NCBI RefSeq assembly: GCF_025660475.1
Contig: NZ_JAOUSF010000001.1
Span: 372,001 to 436,000, forward strand
Length of the DNA: 64,000 nucleotides
Reading direction: 5' to 3'
Source: Perspicuibacillus lycopersici
GTDB taxonomy: Bacteria; Bacillota; Bacilli; Bacillales; Caldibacillaceae
A program made the position numbers and the translations under genes. Shown here in pieces: positions 36,399-46,398 of this stretch. Positions within the stretch are counted from its first letter, which is position 1. The number at the start of each line of letters is the position of its first letter. The notes beneath the pieces are model-generated. The model was not told the DNA's origin. It searched no databases and saw only the letters and a list, made by a program, of their open reading frames with translations.

Positions 36399-37394
36399 TC
36401 ATTTTAATTTAATAAAACTATTTTTATTCATAAAGGAATATTTAGTAATAATTAATAATCTTAAAACGCTAACGGATAGCAACGAAAGAAGGAACCCAAA
36501 TTTTGTACTAACTTCAATATATTCATTTTTCATTATTCTGGTTATATTTTTTATAACTAGCATTCTATAGGATTGTATATATTCGAAATTCCGCCTCTTT
36601 TTACCATTTAAAAGAATCCTATATAACCTTTCAAACGAATGCTTAATAAAATTTGCATATAATTTCTGATTATCTTTATCTTGAAATTTATACAATTCAT
36701 CAATGAATTGTATGTTTGACTCTATTATCTCGATTAAGTCCTTCTTCATGACTTTGGAACTTTCTCCCATAATACCACTAGATCTCTGGTAATAATTATA
36801 TAATCCATAATCGGCAAATACCGCTTTTTTTGCACTTAAAAAAATGCGCGTGGAAAAATAGTAGTCCTCATATATTTTGTCTTCTAAAAACTTTATATTG
36901 GAAAATAATTCCCTCTTATATAGCTTTCCCCATACCTCCCATGAATACCTATTGTGGAGTTCCATTAAAATTTCTACACCTGTACCTATATATATTTCTT
37001 CTTGCTTTTTATTTGATAAAAAATTTTTTTCATATACATTTTTAGAACTTGTCGCAGATATATCTGCATTATTTTTTAATAATAGACGATAAAGTATTTC
37101 TACCATTCTTGGGTCAATATAATCATCACTATCTACAAATGTAACCAAGTCACCTTTCATTACACTAATTCCAGTGTTTCTTGCATTTGATACTCCACCA
37201 TTATGCCTGTGAATTACTTTAACCCTCTTATCTATTTGTTGGTAAAAATCACAAATTTCACCTGATGAATCCGTTGACCCATCATCCACCAAAATAATTT
37301 CGAGGTTTTTGTATGTTTGATTTAATATACTTTCCACACAATTTTTTAAATATTTTTCTACATTATAAACTGGAATAATAACACTAATTAACAT
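36399..37394 (-). CDS. Glycosyltransferase family 2
   Basis: 331 residues. GT-A start SVIIPVYNVEKYLKNCVESILNQTYKNLEIILVDDGSTD, with the metal-binding VDSDDYID (DXD) near residue 90. The C-terminus ends with a hydrophobic stretch. An inverting transferase adding one sugar to the repeat unit at the membrane; the sugar is unknown. Last gene before the internal terminator. Confidence 0.88.
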   Translation of the reverse strand: MLISVIIPVYNVEKYLKNCVESILNQTYKNLEIILVDDGSTDSSGEICDFYQQIDKRVKVIHRHNGGVSNARNTGISVMKGDLVTFVDSDDYIDPRMVEILYRLLLKNNADISATSSKNVYEKNFLSNKKQEEIYIGTGVEILMELHNRYSWEVWGKLYKRELFSNIKFLEDKIYEDYYFSTRIFLSAKKAVFADYGLYNYYQRSSGIMGESSKVMKKDLIEIIESNIQFIDELYKFQDKDNQKLYANFIKHSFERLYRILLNGKKRRNFEYIQSYRMLVIKNITRIMKNEYIEVSTKFGFLLSLLSVSVLRLLIITKYSFMNKNSFIKLK

Positions 37395-37455
37395 ATTAAA
37401 ATTATCCCTTCTTTCTTCACATTTAAAATACGGGACATCTATCGAAATGTATTCG

Positions 37456-38481
37456 TTAATTAATTATCCTTTTCATTCGTAAGCCTATTTGTTTAATTCT
37501 TAAAAGTAGCTTTATCGTCCATTTCGTTAAATTATTAGGAAAATAGTTAATTACATACAAAAAACACTTAGAAAATAAATTAAATCGCGAGCAAAGTTTA
37601 AACCATTTGAAATTTTCACTATAATAACCAAATAGATATTGCAGAATATTTTCCTTATTTTCAAGATTACTTTTTATTACTTGAATAATATAGCTCCTTA
37701 CATATGTTTCAAGCATTTGTATTGCCATATCCCTTATTTTCCATTCGTTTTTTTCATTAAAGAAGTTAATCTGATTAGATATTGCTTCTAACTTTTGCAA
37801 TCGTTGAATGTTAAACTGGTTTCCCATAATACTTGTAGATCTTTTTAAATAGAAGTATAAAGGTTGGTTTGTAAGAATAATTTTTGCAGCGTTATAAAAA
37901 ACTTGGTATGTTGTGTATTCATCCTCATTAATTTTTCCTATAGGAAATCTTATTTTTTCAAAAAGTTCTCTTTTATATAATTTATTCCAAACCACTACTG
38001 TATAAACAGAATTATCATTATATAAATTTTCTATCGCCATCATATTATTTAACTTTATTACCTTATGTTTTTTTGGATTGATATTAACTAGATCCTTTTC
38101 CTTTGTATCTTCTTTAATAGCAATAAAACCACATTGGGCAATATCTGCTTGTTCACTCAAAATTAAGCTCAAAAGGTTTTCATAAAATTTATTATGTATA
38201 AAATCGTCTGAGTCAATAAAACTAATATAATCTCCTGTTGCGTAATCCAAACCGGTATTCCTTGCATCCGATAATCCCCCGTTTTTTTTGTGAATTACGT
38301 GAATTCGTGAATCTTTAAGCGTATAGGAGTCGCAAATCTTACCACAATTATCAGGTGACCCATCATTAACAAGGATAATTTCTAAATGTTTATACGATTG
38401 ATTAATTATACTTTGAATGCACTTATGAAGATATTTTTCAACATTATAAATTGGTACTATTACACTTATCTTCGAATCCAT
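37456..38481 (-). CDS. Glycosyltransferase family 2
   Basis: 341 residues with SVIVPIYNVEKYLHKCIQSII, NDGSPDNC and DXD in FIDSDDFI. It is clearly a paralogue of the genes at 36399 and 40545 (same N-terminal block, RNTGLDYATGDYI). AGAGGG precedes the ATG. Specificity not deducible. Confidence 0.88.
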   Translation of the reverse strand: MDSKISVIVPIYNVEKYLHKCIQSIINQSYKHLEIILVNDGSPDNCGKICDSYTLKDSRIHVIHKKNGGLSDARNTGLDYATGDYISFIDSDDFIHNKFYENLLSLILSEQADIAQCGFIAIKEDTKEKDLVNINPKKHKVIKLNNMMAIENLYNDNSVYTVVVWNKLYKRELFEKIRFPIGKINEDEYTTYQVFYNAAKIILTNQPLYFYLKRSTSIMGNQFNIQRLQKLEAISNQINFFNEKNEWKIRDMAIQMLETYVRSYIIQVIKSNLENKENILQYLFGYYSENFKWFKLCSRFNLFSKCFLYVINYFPNNLTKWTIKLLLRIKQIGLRMKRIIN

Positions 38482-38535
38482 TTCATTCCCTCTATTTCCA
38501 AATTGACCAATACGTAATAGTAAAGCTAGTTATAT

Positions 38536-39438
38536 TTACAATAATTTGAACGTTTCATATGAATATTTAATTTTTACTTTTAAGCATTTATATTTATTCA
38601 TTATTTTTAATAGCACTACTTTGAATTTGTTCCCTTGCGTATTATTTATTATTGTAAGATGTCCCCCGCCAAAGTCCTTTAACGGCATAAACCATGTGCT
38701 TTTATGCAATGTAAAAATTTCTGGATTTTCTCTATAAACCATTACCATAATGGTTTGCTCATCGTCTGCCATCCCACTCTTATTTAATACAAGTTCAGCT
38801 TCCCTTGTTAACTTCCACAATTTAATCCATAAAAAATCCGGAGCAACAATTAGCCCGGCGGTAATGTAATCCTCCATTTTTCTAACGATTTCAAAAATCG
38901 GTGTATCATCAATATCTCTTAATGTAAATAGATTAATTTTTTCATCAAAGTCAAACTCCCAAAGAAAATCAAATTCTGAACTTTCACTATAACATTTACC
39001 CCCGTGGTTAAAACCAAAATCTAGCCATGCCACTTTGCCAGCTACATAACCTTTTTGAATTGCATCCTTGACAAACCATGATTTTAATAAGGTTAAATAT
39101 ATATATTCAGGGATAATCGTTTCAGGGTTAGTAGGTCGAAGTCTGAATTTCCGAAAAAACGGATTTGCTATAGTTCGCACTATGCTTTGATAAAGTTCTT
39201 CATCTATACTATATATGTCTTCGACAATGATAACTTTCGTTTTATGGTCTAAATTATATTTTTTTCGAATCGATAGAACTTCCGATGCTGTATGCCGATT
39301 GGTATATACAATTAAATTATTTTGTATTCTAGCCCAAAAATCAAAATATGCTAAATAGTCCTCTGTTGACCGTTCAAAGCCCTTCCAATTTTCTCTATTG
39401 ATATGAAAATACGCTGTCACGATGCTAATTTCCGACAT
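38536..39438 (-). CDS. WlaTC/HtrL-family putative glycosyltransferase
   Basis: About 300 residues from the ATG at 39438 (GAGG at 9 nt); it overlaps the upstream gene by 14 nt. The blocks ISIVTAYFHINRENWKG, VAWLDFGFNHGG and TAGLIVAPDFLWIK match what I recall of the HtrL/YibB family in LPS and capsule loci. Family activity is poorly defined. It is the only gene in the block that is neither GT2 nor GT4. Confidence 0.75.
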   Translation of the reverse strand: MSEISIVTAYFHINRENWKGFERSTEDYLAYFDFWARIQNNLIVYTNRHTASEVLSIRKKYNLDHKTKVIIVEDIYSIDEELYQSIVRTIANPFFRKFRLRPTNPETIIPEYIYLTLLKSWFVKDAIQKGYVAGKVAWLDFGFNHGGKCYSESSEFDFLWEFDFDEKINLFTLRDIDDTPIFEIVRKMEDYITAGLIVAPDFLWIKLWKLTREAELVLNKSGMADDEQTIMVMVYRENPEIFTLHKSTWFMPLKDFGGGHLTIINNTQGNKFKVVLLKIMNKYKCLKVKIKYSYETFKLL

Positions 39439-40543
39439 ATTCAAATTCCTCACTTGCCCAATAATTTTCCAGATTCCTCAATATATCTTTTTCATTAAAT
39501 TTTGATTTCGCTCTCTCTATGTCTTGTCTAAACATGATTAATTCTTTCGGGTTCGATAAGATTCTTTTTAACTCTTCATATATGGCATTAGTAGTATTTT
39601 CAACAATGGACCCACATTTTGTATCTCCTAGAATATCTTCTGCACCTGGCACACTTGTTGATAAAATAGGTACATCTAATAAAAGCGATTCAATACAAGT
39701 TGTACTTAAAGCCTCCGTATAAGAAGGACAAATATATAAATCACTTGCTGCAATGTATTTATATGGATTTTCCTGAAAACCATATAGTGTAACCGTGTCC
39801 TGTAGATGGTTGTCAATAATAAATTTCTGCACTTCCTCTTTTTCAGGTCCGTCCCCAATAATCCATAAACTGTATTCAAAACCTGAATCCAATAGGGATT
39901 TATGAATATGTAAAAGCCTCATTATTCCCTTTTCCTTTGCCAATCGGCCAACGGTAGTAAAAACTAGCCGGTTGCCCTTTTCTACCTTCAGCTCCTCCTT
40001 TGCCTTCTCCAATAGTTCATGGGAAGGAATTATGTTATATAAAACAGTTGATTTATCTATTCCTGTTACTTGCTTAAAACTATCATTTGCTGCTCTTGAC
40101 ACACAAAATATGTTATTGAAATTTTTATAGCTTTCTATATACTCCGACCATGATTTATAGCAATTGATAACTCTCTCATATCGGCTAATATCCTGATGAA
40201 TCCAAGTAAATTTTTCCGCTCTTGAAATGGTATTTAGCCCTAACAAAACAACTGGTTTACCATCCGAATAGGCGACTTCAATATCATATTTTTCCCTAAT
40301 AAAAATTTTGTAAAGGATGTTTGCCGGAATATATTTAAATAAGTGATCAATCCCCTTCATTTTTTTTGGAAAGATTCCTTTAACCTTGATGTGTGGTTTC
40401 AATAAATGCCTTATACTGTAATCTTTCATAATGGAAAGTATCGTTATATCATATTTTTTTGGATCAAGGGAGTTTACTAGATTGATTAACGCTTTTTCAA
40501 CCCCTCCAATCCATAAAGCGTTTATTACAAAAAGGATTTTCAT
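39425..40543 (-). CDS. Glycosyltransferase, GT4 type
   Basis: 372 residues from the ATG at 40543, whose AAGGAG lies at the end of the upstream gene. NALWIGGVEKALINL at the N-terminus and GRLAKEKGIMRLLHIHKSL with the PSYTEALSTTCIESLLLDVP E-x7-E region define a GT-B retaining enzyme. Similar in layout to the gene at 34907. Confidence 0.85.
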   Translation of the reverse strand: MKILFVINALWIGGVEKALINLVNSLDPKKYDITILSIMKDYSIRHLLKPHIKVKGIFPKKMKGIDHLFKYIPANILYKIFIREKYDIEVAYSDGKPVVLLGLNTISRAEKFTWIHQDISRYERVINCYKSWSEYIESYKNFNNIFCVSRAANDSFKQVTGIDKSTVLYNIIPSHELLEKAKEELKVEKGNRLVFTTVGRLAKEKGIMRLLHIHKSLLDSGFEYSLWIIGDGPEKEEVQKFIIDNHLQDTVTLYGFQENPYKYIAASDLYICPSYTEALSTTCIESLLLDVPILSTSVPGAEDILGDTKCGSIVENTTNAIYEELKRILSNPKELIMFRQDIERAKSKFNEKDILRNLENYWASEEFEYVGN

Positions 40544-40544
40544 A

Positions 40545-41537
40545 TCATTTTTTACTCCTTTTTCTCGATAAATAATTTGTAAGTATAAAAACAAACAATT
40601 TTTCATTTATATTTAAAACCGTTAAAAGCCACTTATATTTCCAATGCAATTGAGAATTTATTCTAGTTTTTGTATTTCCTGCGTATATTTTTAGCTTTTT
40701 CATTGTTGACTCGTATTCATCAAGGTATTTAATTGAATCCTGAGAAGATAAAATATTATTAATTAGTACTAAGCATTCAATAATATTTTTTTTCTCCGCA
40801 TATTCCAGAAGATCTGGATAGTATTTACTTGTAAGCTTACATAGTTTCTCGGTAGAATAGATGACATCTAATTCTTTTTTTGAAAATGGAGATTTTACAA
40901 TGGAGTCATCTCTTGTAAAATAAAAATATTTAGGTTCCCCATCATACACGGTTTTATTTGCGTTTTTAAATGACCAAAAATTAAAAAGTGTATCCTCGTA
41001 ATATCTTCCATCTTCAAAGAATACACCATTCAATACATCTCTTTTATATAATTTATTCCAAACAGATAAAATGAACTTTTCCAGTTTCAAACATTCCTTT
41101 ATGCTCTCAAAGTTATTTCCATTAAACTTTTTTCCAGTCCCATGACCTTTATGTAAATTTTTTCCATTGGAATGATAAAAGCTACAATGAGAAATATCTG
41201 CGTTATGCACTAATATTAAATTTAATAGAAATTCATACATATCTGGCAATATCCAATCATCACTGTCAACAAAACCTATATAATCCCCTTTTGCGATTCG
41301 TAGTCCACTATTTCTCGCCTTAGACAATCCCCCATTCGGTTGATGTATGACAATAATTCTAGAATCTCGCTCCGCCCATTGATTACATATTTCAGGACAT
41401 CGATCTGGGGATCCATCATCGACTAAAATTATTTCCAGATTATTATAAGTTTGGTTCACAATACTTTCCAAGCACCTATTTAAATAATTTTCTACTTTAT
41501 AAATAGGAACAATAACTGAAATTAACGGTTGCTTCAA
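40545..41537 (-). CDS. Glycosyltransferase family 2
   Basis: 330 residues from the TTG at 41537 with GGGAGG 11 nt upstream; an in-frame GTG at 41549 overlaps that site. SVIVPIYKVENYLNRCLESIVNQTY and VDSDDWI mark the GT-A fold. Paralogue of the genes at 36399 and 37456. Confidence 0.87.
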   Translation of the reverse strand: MKQPLISVIVPIYKVENYLNRCLESIVNQTYNNLEIILVDDGSPDRCPEICNQWAERDSRIIVIHQPNGGLSKARNSGLRIAKGDYIGFVDSDDWILPDMYEFLLNLILVHNADISHCSFYHSNGKNLHKGHGTGKKFNGNNFESIKECLKLEKFILSVWNKLYKRDVLNGVFFEDGRYYEDTLFNFWSFKNANKTVYDGEPKYFYFTRDDSIVKSPFSKKELDVIYSTEKLCKLTSKYYPDLLEYAEKKNIIECLVLINNILSSQDSIKYLDEYESTMKKLKIYAGNTKTRINSQLHWKYKWLLTVLNINEKLFVFILTNYLSRKRSKK

Positions 41538-41586
41538 TTTTTCTGGCACCTCCCTTCGTCATTTATCTTTTCATACTATTTTTTTA

Positions 41587-42603
41587 CTATTTAGATAATT
41601 TTCCTATTGAACGGGTTAGTTTACCTATCCCCATCAGTATTAACTTTTGCTTATTTCTTACTAAAAATGCTGTAAGACGGTTTCTAAGTCCTTTTAAATT
41701 ACTGCTGTATGAGCAATCTTTTACAAATTTATCATTGATTATCTTTTGAATAACAGCAAATTTCTCCCTTCTAGATAATTTGCAATCATCATTAAATAAA
41801 TTGTTGATACAAACATTTATATTTGTAATAAATTCATTATTGACGTGAATTAGTTCAGCCTCATTCCAATCTTCAAAAAATTTTTTTGAATAAAGGTACA
41901 CTTTCTTAGAGCTATTAAATCTTTCATTGTTAAAGCTTGAGGTAATACTCCCACTATTTCTGCTTACATAGTGATAAAGGGGGACGCTTAAAACAACCCC
42001 TTTTTGCAAATGTTTGTAGAGTTGGATATTAAAAATATAATCCTCACTTACATTAATACCACTAGGAAAGATAGCATTACATAAATGTATAAACGATAAT
42101 TTATACAATTTATTCCATACCGGATGCAAATATCCATGTTCATATAACAAACGGTAGCTATTGACAAAATCACTATTACTTAGAAATTCCATATCTTTTA
42201 AATGATTATCTTTTACGACTTTATATTTTTCATCTTCCATTTTATCGGTATAATTTGGATAGAAGATTATCTCAGCTTCTGTATTAGAAGCAATCTTTTC
42301 AAGAAGTTCTAGAGAATTATGTTCCAGATAATCATCACTATCCATAAACATCAAATAATCCCCCGTTGCATATGACATACCAATATTCCTCGCAATTCCT
42401 GGCCCTTGATTATTTGATTGAATAATTTTTATCCGTTTATCTTTATTTGAAAAATATTCACAAATTTCACAACTACTGTCAGTAGAACCGTCATTTACAA
42501 CAAGCAGTTCCCAATTAAAAAAGGTTTGCTTTATGATACTCCTAAAGCAAACCTCTAAGTACTCCTCTGCGTTATAAACTGGTACAACAATACTTATTTT
42601 CAA
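41587..42603 (-). CDS. Glycosyltransferase family 2
   Basis: 338 residues from the TTG at 42603; the site GGGGCGG is weak and a TTG at 42618 is an alternative. SIVVPVYNAEEYLEVCFRSII and FMDSDDYLEHN are the donor- and metal-binding motifs. More diverged than the other GT2 copies. About 160 nt of non-coding DNA precedes it, where a secondary promoter could lie. Confidence 0.87.
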   Translation of the reverse strand: MKISIVVPVYNAEEYLEVCFRSIIKQTFFNWELLVVNDGSTDSSCEICEYFSNKDKRIKIIQSNNQGPGIARNIGMSYATGDYLMFMDSDDYLEHNSLELLEKIASNTEAEIIFYPNYTDKMEDEKYKVVKDNHLKDMEFLSNSDFVNSYRLLYEHGYLHPVWNKLYKLSFIHLCNAIFPSGINVSEDYIFNIQLYKHLQKGVVLSVPLYHYVSRNSGSITSSFNNERFNSSKKVYLYSKKFFEDWNEAELIHVNNEFITNINVCINNLFNDDCKLSRREKFAVIQKIINDKFVKDCSYSSNLKGLRNRLTAFLVRNKQKLILMGIGKLTRSIGKLSK

Positions 42604-42780
42604 AACTAACCGCCCCAAATATTTATGATATGTAACTGTTATTCTTTATTCGAACCCAATGGAATAATCAGCTACAGTCAAACGAATTCCTTTTTATAAG
42701 TGTCATAATTCTTCAGTCAATTGAATACTCTACAATGTGCTCCCTAAGACAACTTTAGTATTCCTTTCACTAATTTATCG

Positions 42781-43914
42781 CTAATATTGTTGTGTTCTGC
42801 TTTTTAAAAATTTTTTTTTTGGGCTATACATTCCTTCTAATATATTATCCCATCTTTCTATAACATTACTTATTTGATATTTTTCTGTATCATCAAGCGC
42901 ATGCATAGAAAATAAACTTCTTTTGTTCTCATCCTTAATAAGGTCGGATATTTTTTTACACATTGTTTGCAAGTCAAAACAATTCACTAGGTATCCATTT
43001 ACATGATCTAAAATTATTTCTGCTGGCCCAGCCTTACATTTAAAGCTTACACATGGTAGACCAAATGACTTAGCCTCTATTAAAACAAGACCAAATCCTT
43101 CATATCTAGATGTTAGAACAAACATGGCTGCATTCTTATAATAATCCTCTATATTTTTTACATTTCCCTTTAAAATGACATGGTTTTCGAGATGATACTC
43201 CTCTATTTTCTTTTCCAACTGATGTTGTTCTTCACCTTCACCCAATATAACCCATTTCCAATCCTTATGGGTTTGAAATAATTCTTTCGCGATATCAAGT
43301 AACATATCAAAGCCCTTTTGATTGGTTAGTCTCCCTGCACTAAGAATCATTTTACTAGAAGTATCATATTGATTTTGTTTCGGTCTTAAAGGATTCGGAT
43401 TATACACCGAATAGATAGGACAATGTATCTTTAAATTTTGTTGAAAATAACTTTTGTCCTCATTTGTAATTGTAATGATTGCATCTGCAAATCGAGCCGA
43501 TAACCATCTTCCATAATCTCTAAATTTTACACCAAGATTTTCATAGTAATTAAAATGTTCCCACGCTATAAACTTGGTACTCGTAAATCTGGTCGCAGGA
43601 ATACTAAATACATCTAAAACCGTGTCAACATCTATTAAAATATCAATTTGATTTTTCTTAATATATTCTCGAATAGAAGAGACGATATGGAAATAATTTT
43701 TCTTCAAGTTTACTGATGGCATATTAAATAATACATTAGATTGTATTTTTCTATTAATCATATAAAAGGACTCTTCATGCTGTTTAGTTAAGCTTAAAAT
43801 GAAAATATCATATTTCTTTAATGTAATTAGTTCATTTGCGATTACTGCAGTTACTCTTTCTGTTCCACCGCTTCTTGTAATGTCTCCTGAAAAAAAACAA
43901 ATTTTTATTGCCAT
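42781..43914 (-). CDS. Glycosyltransferase, GT4 type
   Basis: 377 residues. SGDITRSGGTERVTAVIANEL and AGRLTNQKGFDMLLDIAKEL with SRYEGFGLVLIEAKSFGLP (E-x7-E) identify a retaining GT-B enzyme of the poly-glycerol/GalNAc-transferase-like group. It overlaps the end of the polymerase gene by 10 nt and is probably translationally coupled to it. Confidence 0.87.
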   Translation of the reverse strand: MAIKICFFSGDITRSGGTERVTAVIANELITLKKYDIFILSLTKQHEESFYMINRKIQSNVLFNMPSVNLKKNYFHIVSSIREYIKKNQIDILIDVDTVLDVFSIPATRFTSTKFIAWEHFNYYENLGVKFRDYGRWLSARFADAIITITNEDKSYFQQNLKIHCPIYSVYNPNPLRPKQNQYDTSSKMILSAGRLTNQKGFDMLLDIAKELFQTHKDWKWVILGEGEEQHQLEKKIEEYHLENHVILKGNVKNIEDYYKNAAMFVLTSRYEGFGLVLIEAKSFGLPCVSFKCKAGPAEIILDHVNGYLVNCFDLQTMCKKISDLIKDENKRSLFSMHALDDTEKYQISNVIERWDNILEGMYSPKKKFLKSRTQQY

Positions 43915-45230
43915 TGGAAATTCTCCACCTTTAATACGGGTACTTTTTGTTTCTTAAATTGTTTAATTGAATCCAAGGAAATGATTAATAATAATGTAAA
44001 GCTAGCTAAAAATTTATCCCGATGTCGCAAAGCAGTTCCTGCATTGGAAACTCCCCATGAATAAATTAGCCCACTACAAATGATAAAAATGAGAAAAACA
44101 ATGATTAATTCTTTATTTTTATTGTTTTTTAATGACAAAGCTCTAAATCCATAAACAATAGCCAATAAATAAAAAAATCCGCTACCAAAAAATGCAATAA
44201 TATCCGACATGCCTCTCCAGTCCCAAGGTAATGGAGAAGCAAGAAAGTAAAAGATTCGGATAGGACTATTGATAATAAAACCAAGTGAAGAACTATCATC
44301 TACTAAATAAACGTTATATGCTGAACCTCCTGTAGCATATACTTCTGATTTTGCAACGACATCCTTAACGGATTCGATTCCTCCCAAATACCCAAACAAT
44401 GTATCTCCATAGCTGCTATACAAAAATGTGATAAAAATGATGGAAAAACCTGTAATGAATATGGAAGATTGTTTAAATTGAAATTTTCTTTTTTTATTAT
44501 TTGCAAATGCCAAGACAATAAATATAGCAATTGCATATGCAAACGTACCTGAATGAAGATAAGTAGCTCCTAAAACTAGTGAAATTGCATAAATAATATA
44601 TTTCCAATGATATTTGTAAAACCATTCCAACAAACAATAAATAGTAAGTGCTAAAAGTAATGTAATAAAACTCTCTCTTAGCAGAATAGCGGACATAATT
44701 ATATAATTAGGCATAAAACATACAACAAGGATGCCTATTGTTTTATACTTTTGATCAATGGTTAATTTACAAAGAATTTTATAAAAAACAATGATAGTAA
44801 GAACTGATGCTAAAACATTAATATATTGTCCCCATAGAGGATTCGGATAGAAAAAACCATAAATATATCCTAATACAGCACCATACCCACTTTGCCCTGA
44901 TAGACCACTCACAAGGAATTCTCTAGCCCAAACATCGAAAGTGCCAGTATCAAGTCCACTATTTGGGAAAATAAAAATATGCCTACAATACCGATCCCAA
45001 TACATAAACAAAATCCTTAATATAAAGGAAAATGTCAGTATTTTATTAAAATTTTTTATTCCATTCACTTGATCTTTTTGGACCAAAATTTTTATAATCA
45101 ATATAATTGCTGTACAACAAATAAATATATTAACGACAAAATCTCTGTTTTTAAAATTTTCAGATAAATTCTCAATTAAAAACGTTACTAGAGAACCAAA
45201 ACCTAATAAATATAACATTAATGAAAACAT
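43905..45230 (-). CDS. Polytopic membrane protein, candidate Wzy polymerase
   Basis: 441 residues with about ten to twelve hydrophobic segments and large polar loops (FPNSGLDTGTFDVWAREFL; YATGGSAYNVYLVDDSSS). Near the end SNAGTALRHRDKF has the Arg-rich motif common in EpsG/Wzy-like and GT-C proteins. Its position between glycosyltransferases of the locus makes it the repeat-unit polymerase candidate. Family by eye only; a GT-C transferase is the alternative. Confidence 0.68.
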   Translation of the reverse strand: MFSLMLYLLGFGSLVTFLIENLSENFKNRDFVVNIFICCTAIILIIKILVQKDQVNGIKNFNKILTFSFILRILFMYWDRYCRHIFIFPNSGLDTGTFDVWAREFLVSGLSGQSGYGAVLGYIYGFFYPNPLWGQYINVLASVLTIIVFYKILCKLTIDQKYKTIGILVVCFMPNYIIMSAILLRESFITLLLALTIYCLLEWFYKYHWKYIIYAISLVLGATYLHSGTFAYAIAIFIVLAFANNKKRKFQFKQSSIFITGFSIIFITFLYSSYGDTLFGYLGGIESVKDVVAKSEVYATGGSAYNVYLVDDSSSLGFIINSPIRIFYFLASPLPWDWRGMSDIIAFFGSGFFYLLAIVYGFRALSLKNNKNKELIIVFLIFIICSGLIYSWGVSNAGTALRHRDKFLASFTLLLIISLDSIKQFKKQKVPVLKVENFQWQ

Positions 45231-45288
45231 CGCAATCCTTCTTTATCCAAGAGTTTATCAAAACTGATTTTGAATAGTAATTTTTCAT

Positions 45289-46398
45289 CTAAGATTCATT
45301 GTCGGGAATTAATTTCAAATAAAAGTTCTCTAACCATTTGGCATTTGCTTGAATATCAAACCCATTTTTATTGATTGTGCTAAAATTATTTTGACGAGTG
45401 TATCCGTTTTTATAGGATAATATTTGTTCAATCCACACATCAATACTCGAGAATAGGCTAACATATTTTACATGTTCTGTAATTTTTACTTCTTCGGTTA
45501 TTGTATCTGCAATAATGCAAGGTAATCCGCTTGCCTGGGCTTCAATTAGAGTAACAGGAAGCCCTTCGTATAAGGACGGGAAAACAAAAATATCCATCGC
45601 CTGAAGAAGTTCAGGTATATCCTTTCTTACTCCTAAAAATAGTACAGCATCTGATAATCCCAATTCTTTTGCCTTTTGTCTTATATCATTCATCAATTCA
45701 CCTGCTCCTATCAATAGCAGAACACAATCACTATTAATCTTGTGCAGTCTATTAAAAATATCTAACAAAAATCCATGGTTTTTTTGTTTAAAAAATCTTC
45801 CGATATGGCCAATAACAAACTTCCCATGAATACCAAGTTTTCTTTTCATCTGCAATGCAACTTTAGCATCGTATGTAAATTTTTTTGTGTCTATTGCATT
45901 ATTTAGTATTTGAAAGTTATTATGTTTAAACAACCATTTTCCTGCGTCAACTCCACAAGAAAATAAATGAGTAGTATAATATTGCAATTTTAATTGTGAA
46001 TATCGTTTAATCAAATATTTCATATTTTTTTCATGATTTGTATTATGACTATGAGCGATTCTTACTGGTACTCCGAACTGTTTTGCAGTACGTAGAGGGT
46101 ATGTGCTTAAAGCATCTAAATGTGAATGAACAATATGATACTCGTGATGATCCTTGAAAAATGCCCTTAAACGATAATAATAATCTGTGAAATTAAATGG
46201 ACTCACAGGAGGGACATTATAAATATTGCCTCCTAGAGACAAAATTTCATCAGTATAATCATGTTTTCCTGACCGGTGTTCCAAAAAATCAAATTGTATC
46301 TTCCGACGATCTATATGTCTGTAATAGTTCATCAACATTGTTTCTAAACCGCCACGGTCCATTAAAGTTACTACTTGCAAAACTCTAATAGGTTCCAT
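45289..46398 (-). CDS. EpsF-like glycosyltransferase (GT4)
   Basis: 369 residues. RVLQVVTLMDRGGLETMLMNYYRHIDR, YHIVHSHLDALSTYPLRTAKQ and GRFFKQKNHGFLLDIF with FPSLYEGLPVTLIEAQASGLP fit the EpsF subgroup of GT4 from B. subtilis biofilm operons. It starts 14 nt inside the end of the EpsD-like gene. Confidence 0.86.
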   Translation of the reverse strand: MEPIRVLQVVTLMDRGGLETMLMNYYRHIDRRKIQFDFLEHRSGKHDYTDEILSLGGNIYNVPPVSPFNFTDYYYRLRAFFKDHHEYHIVHSHLDALSTYPLRTAKQFGVPVRIAHSHNTNHEKNMKYLIKRYSQLKLQYYTTHLFSCGVDAGKWLFKHNNFQILNNAIDTKKFTYDAKVALQMKRKLGIHGKFVIGHIGRFFKQKNHGFLLDIFNRLHKINSDCVLLLIGAGELMNDIRQKAKELGLSDAVLFLGVRKDIPELLQAMDIFVFPSLYEGLPVTLIEAQASGLPCIIADTITEEVKITEHVKYVSLFSSIDVWIEQILSYKNGYTRQNNFSTINKNGFDIQANAKWLENFYLKLIPDNES

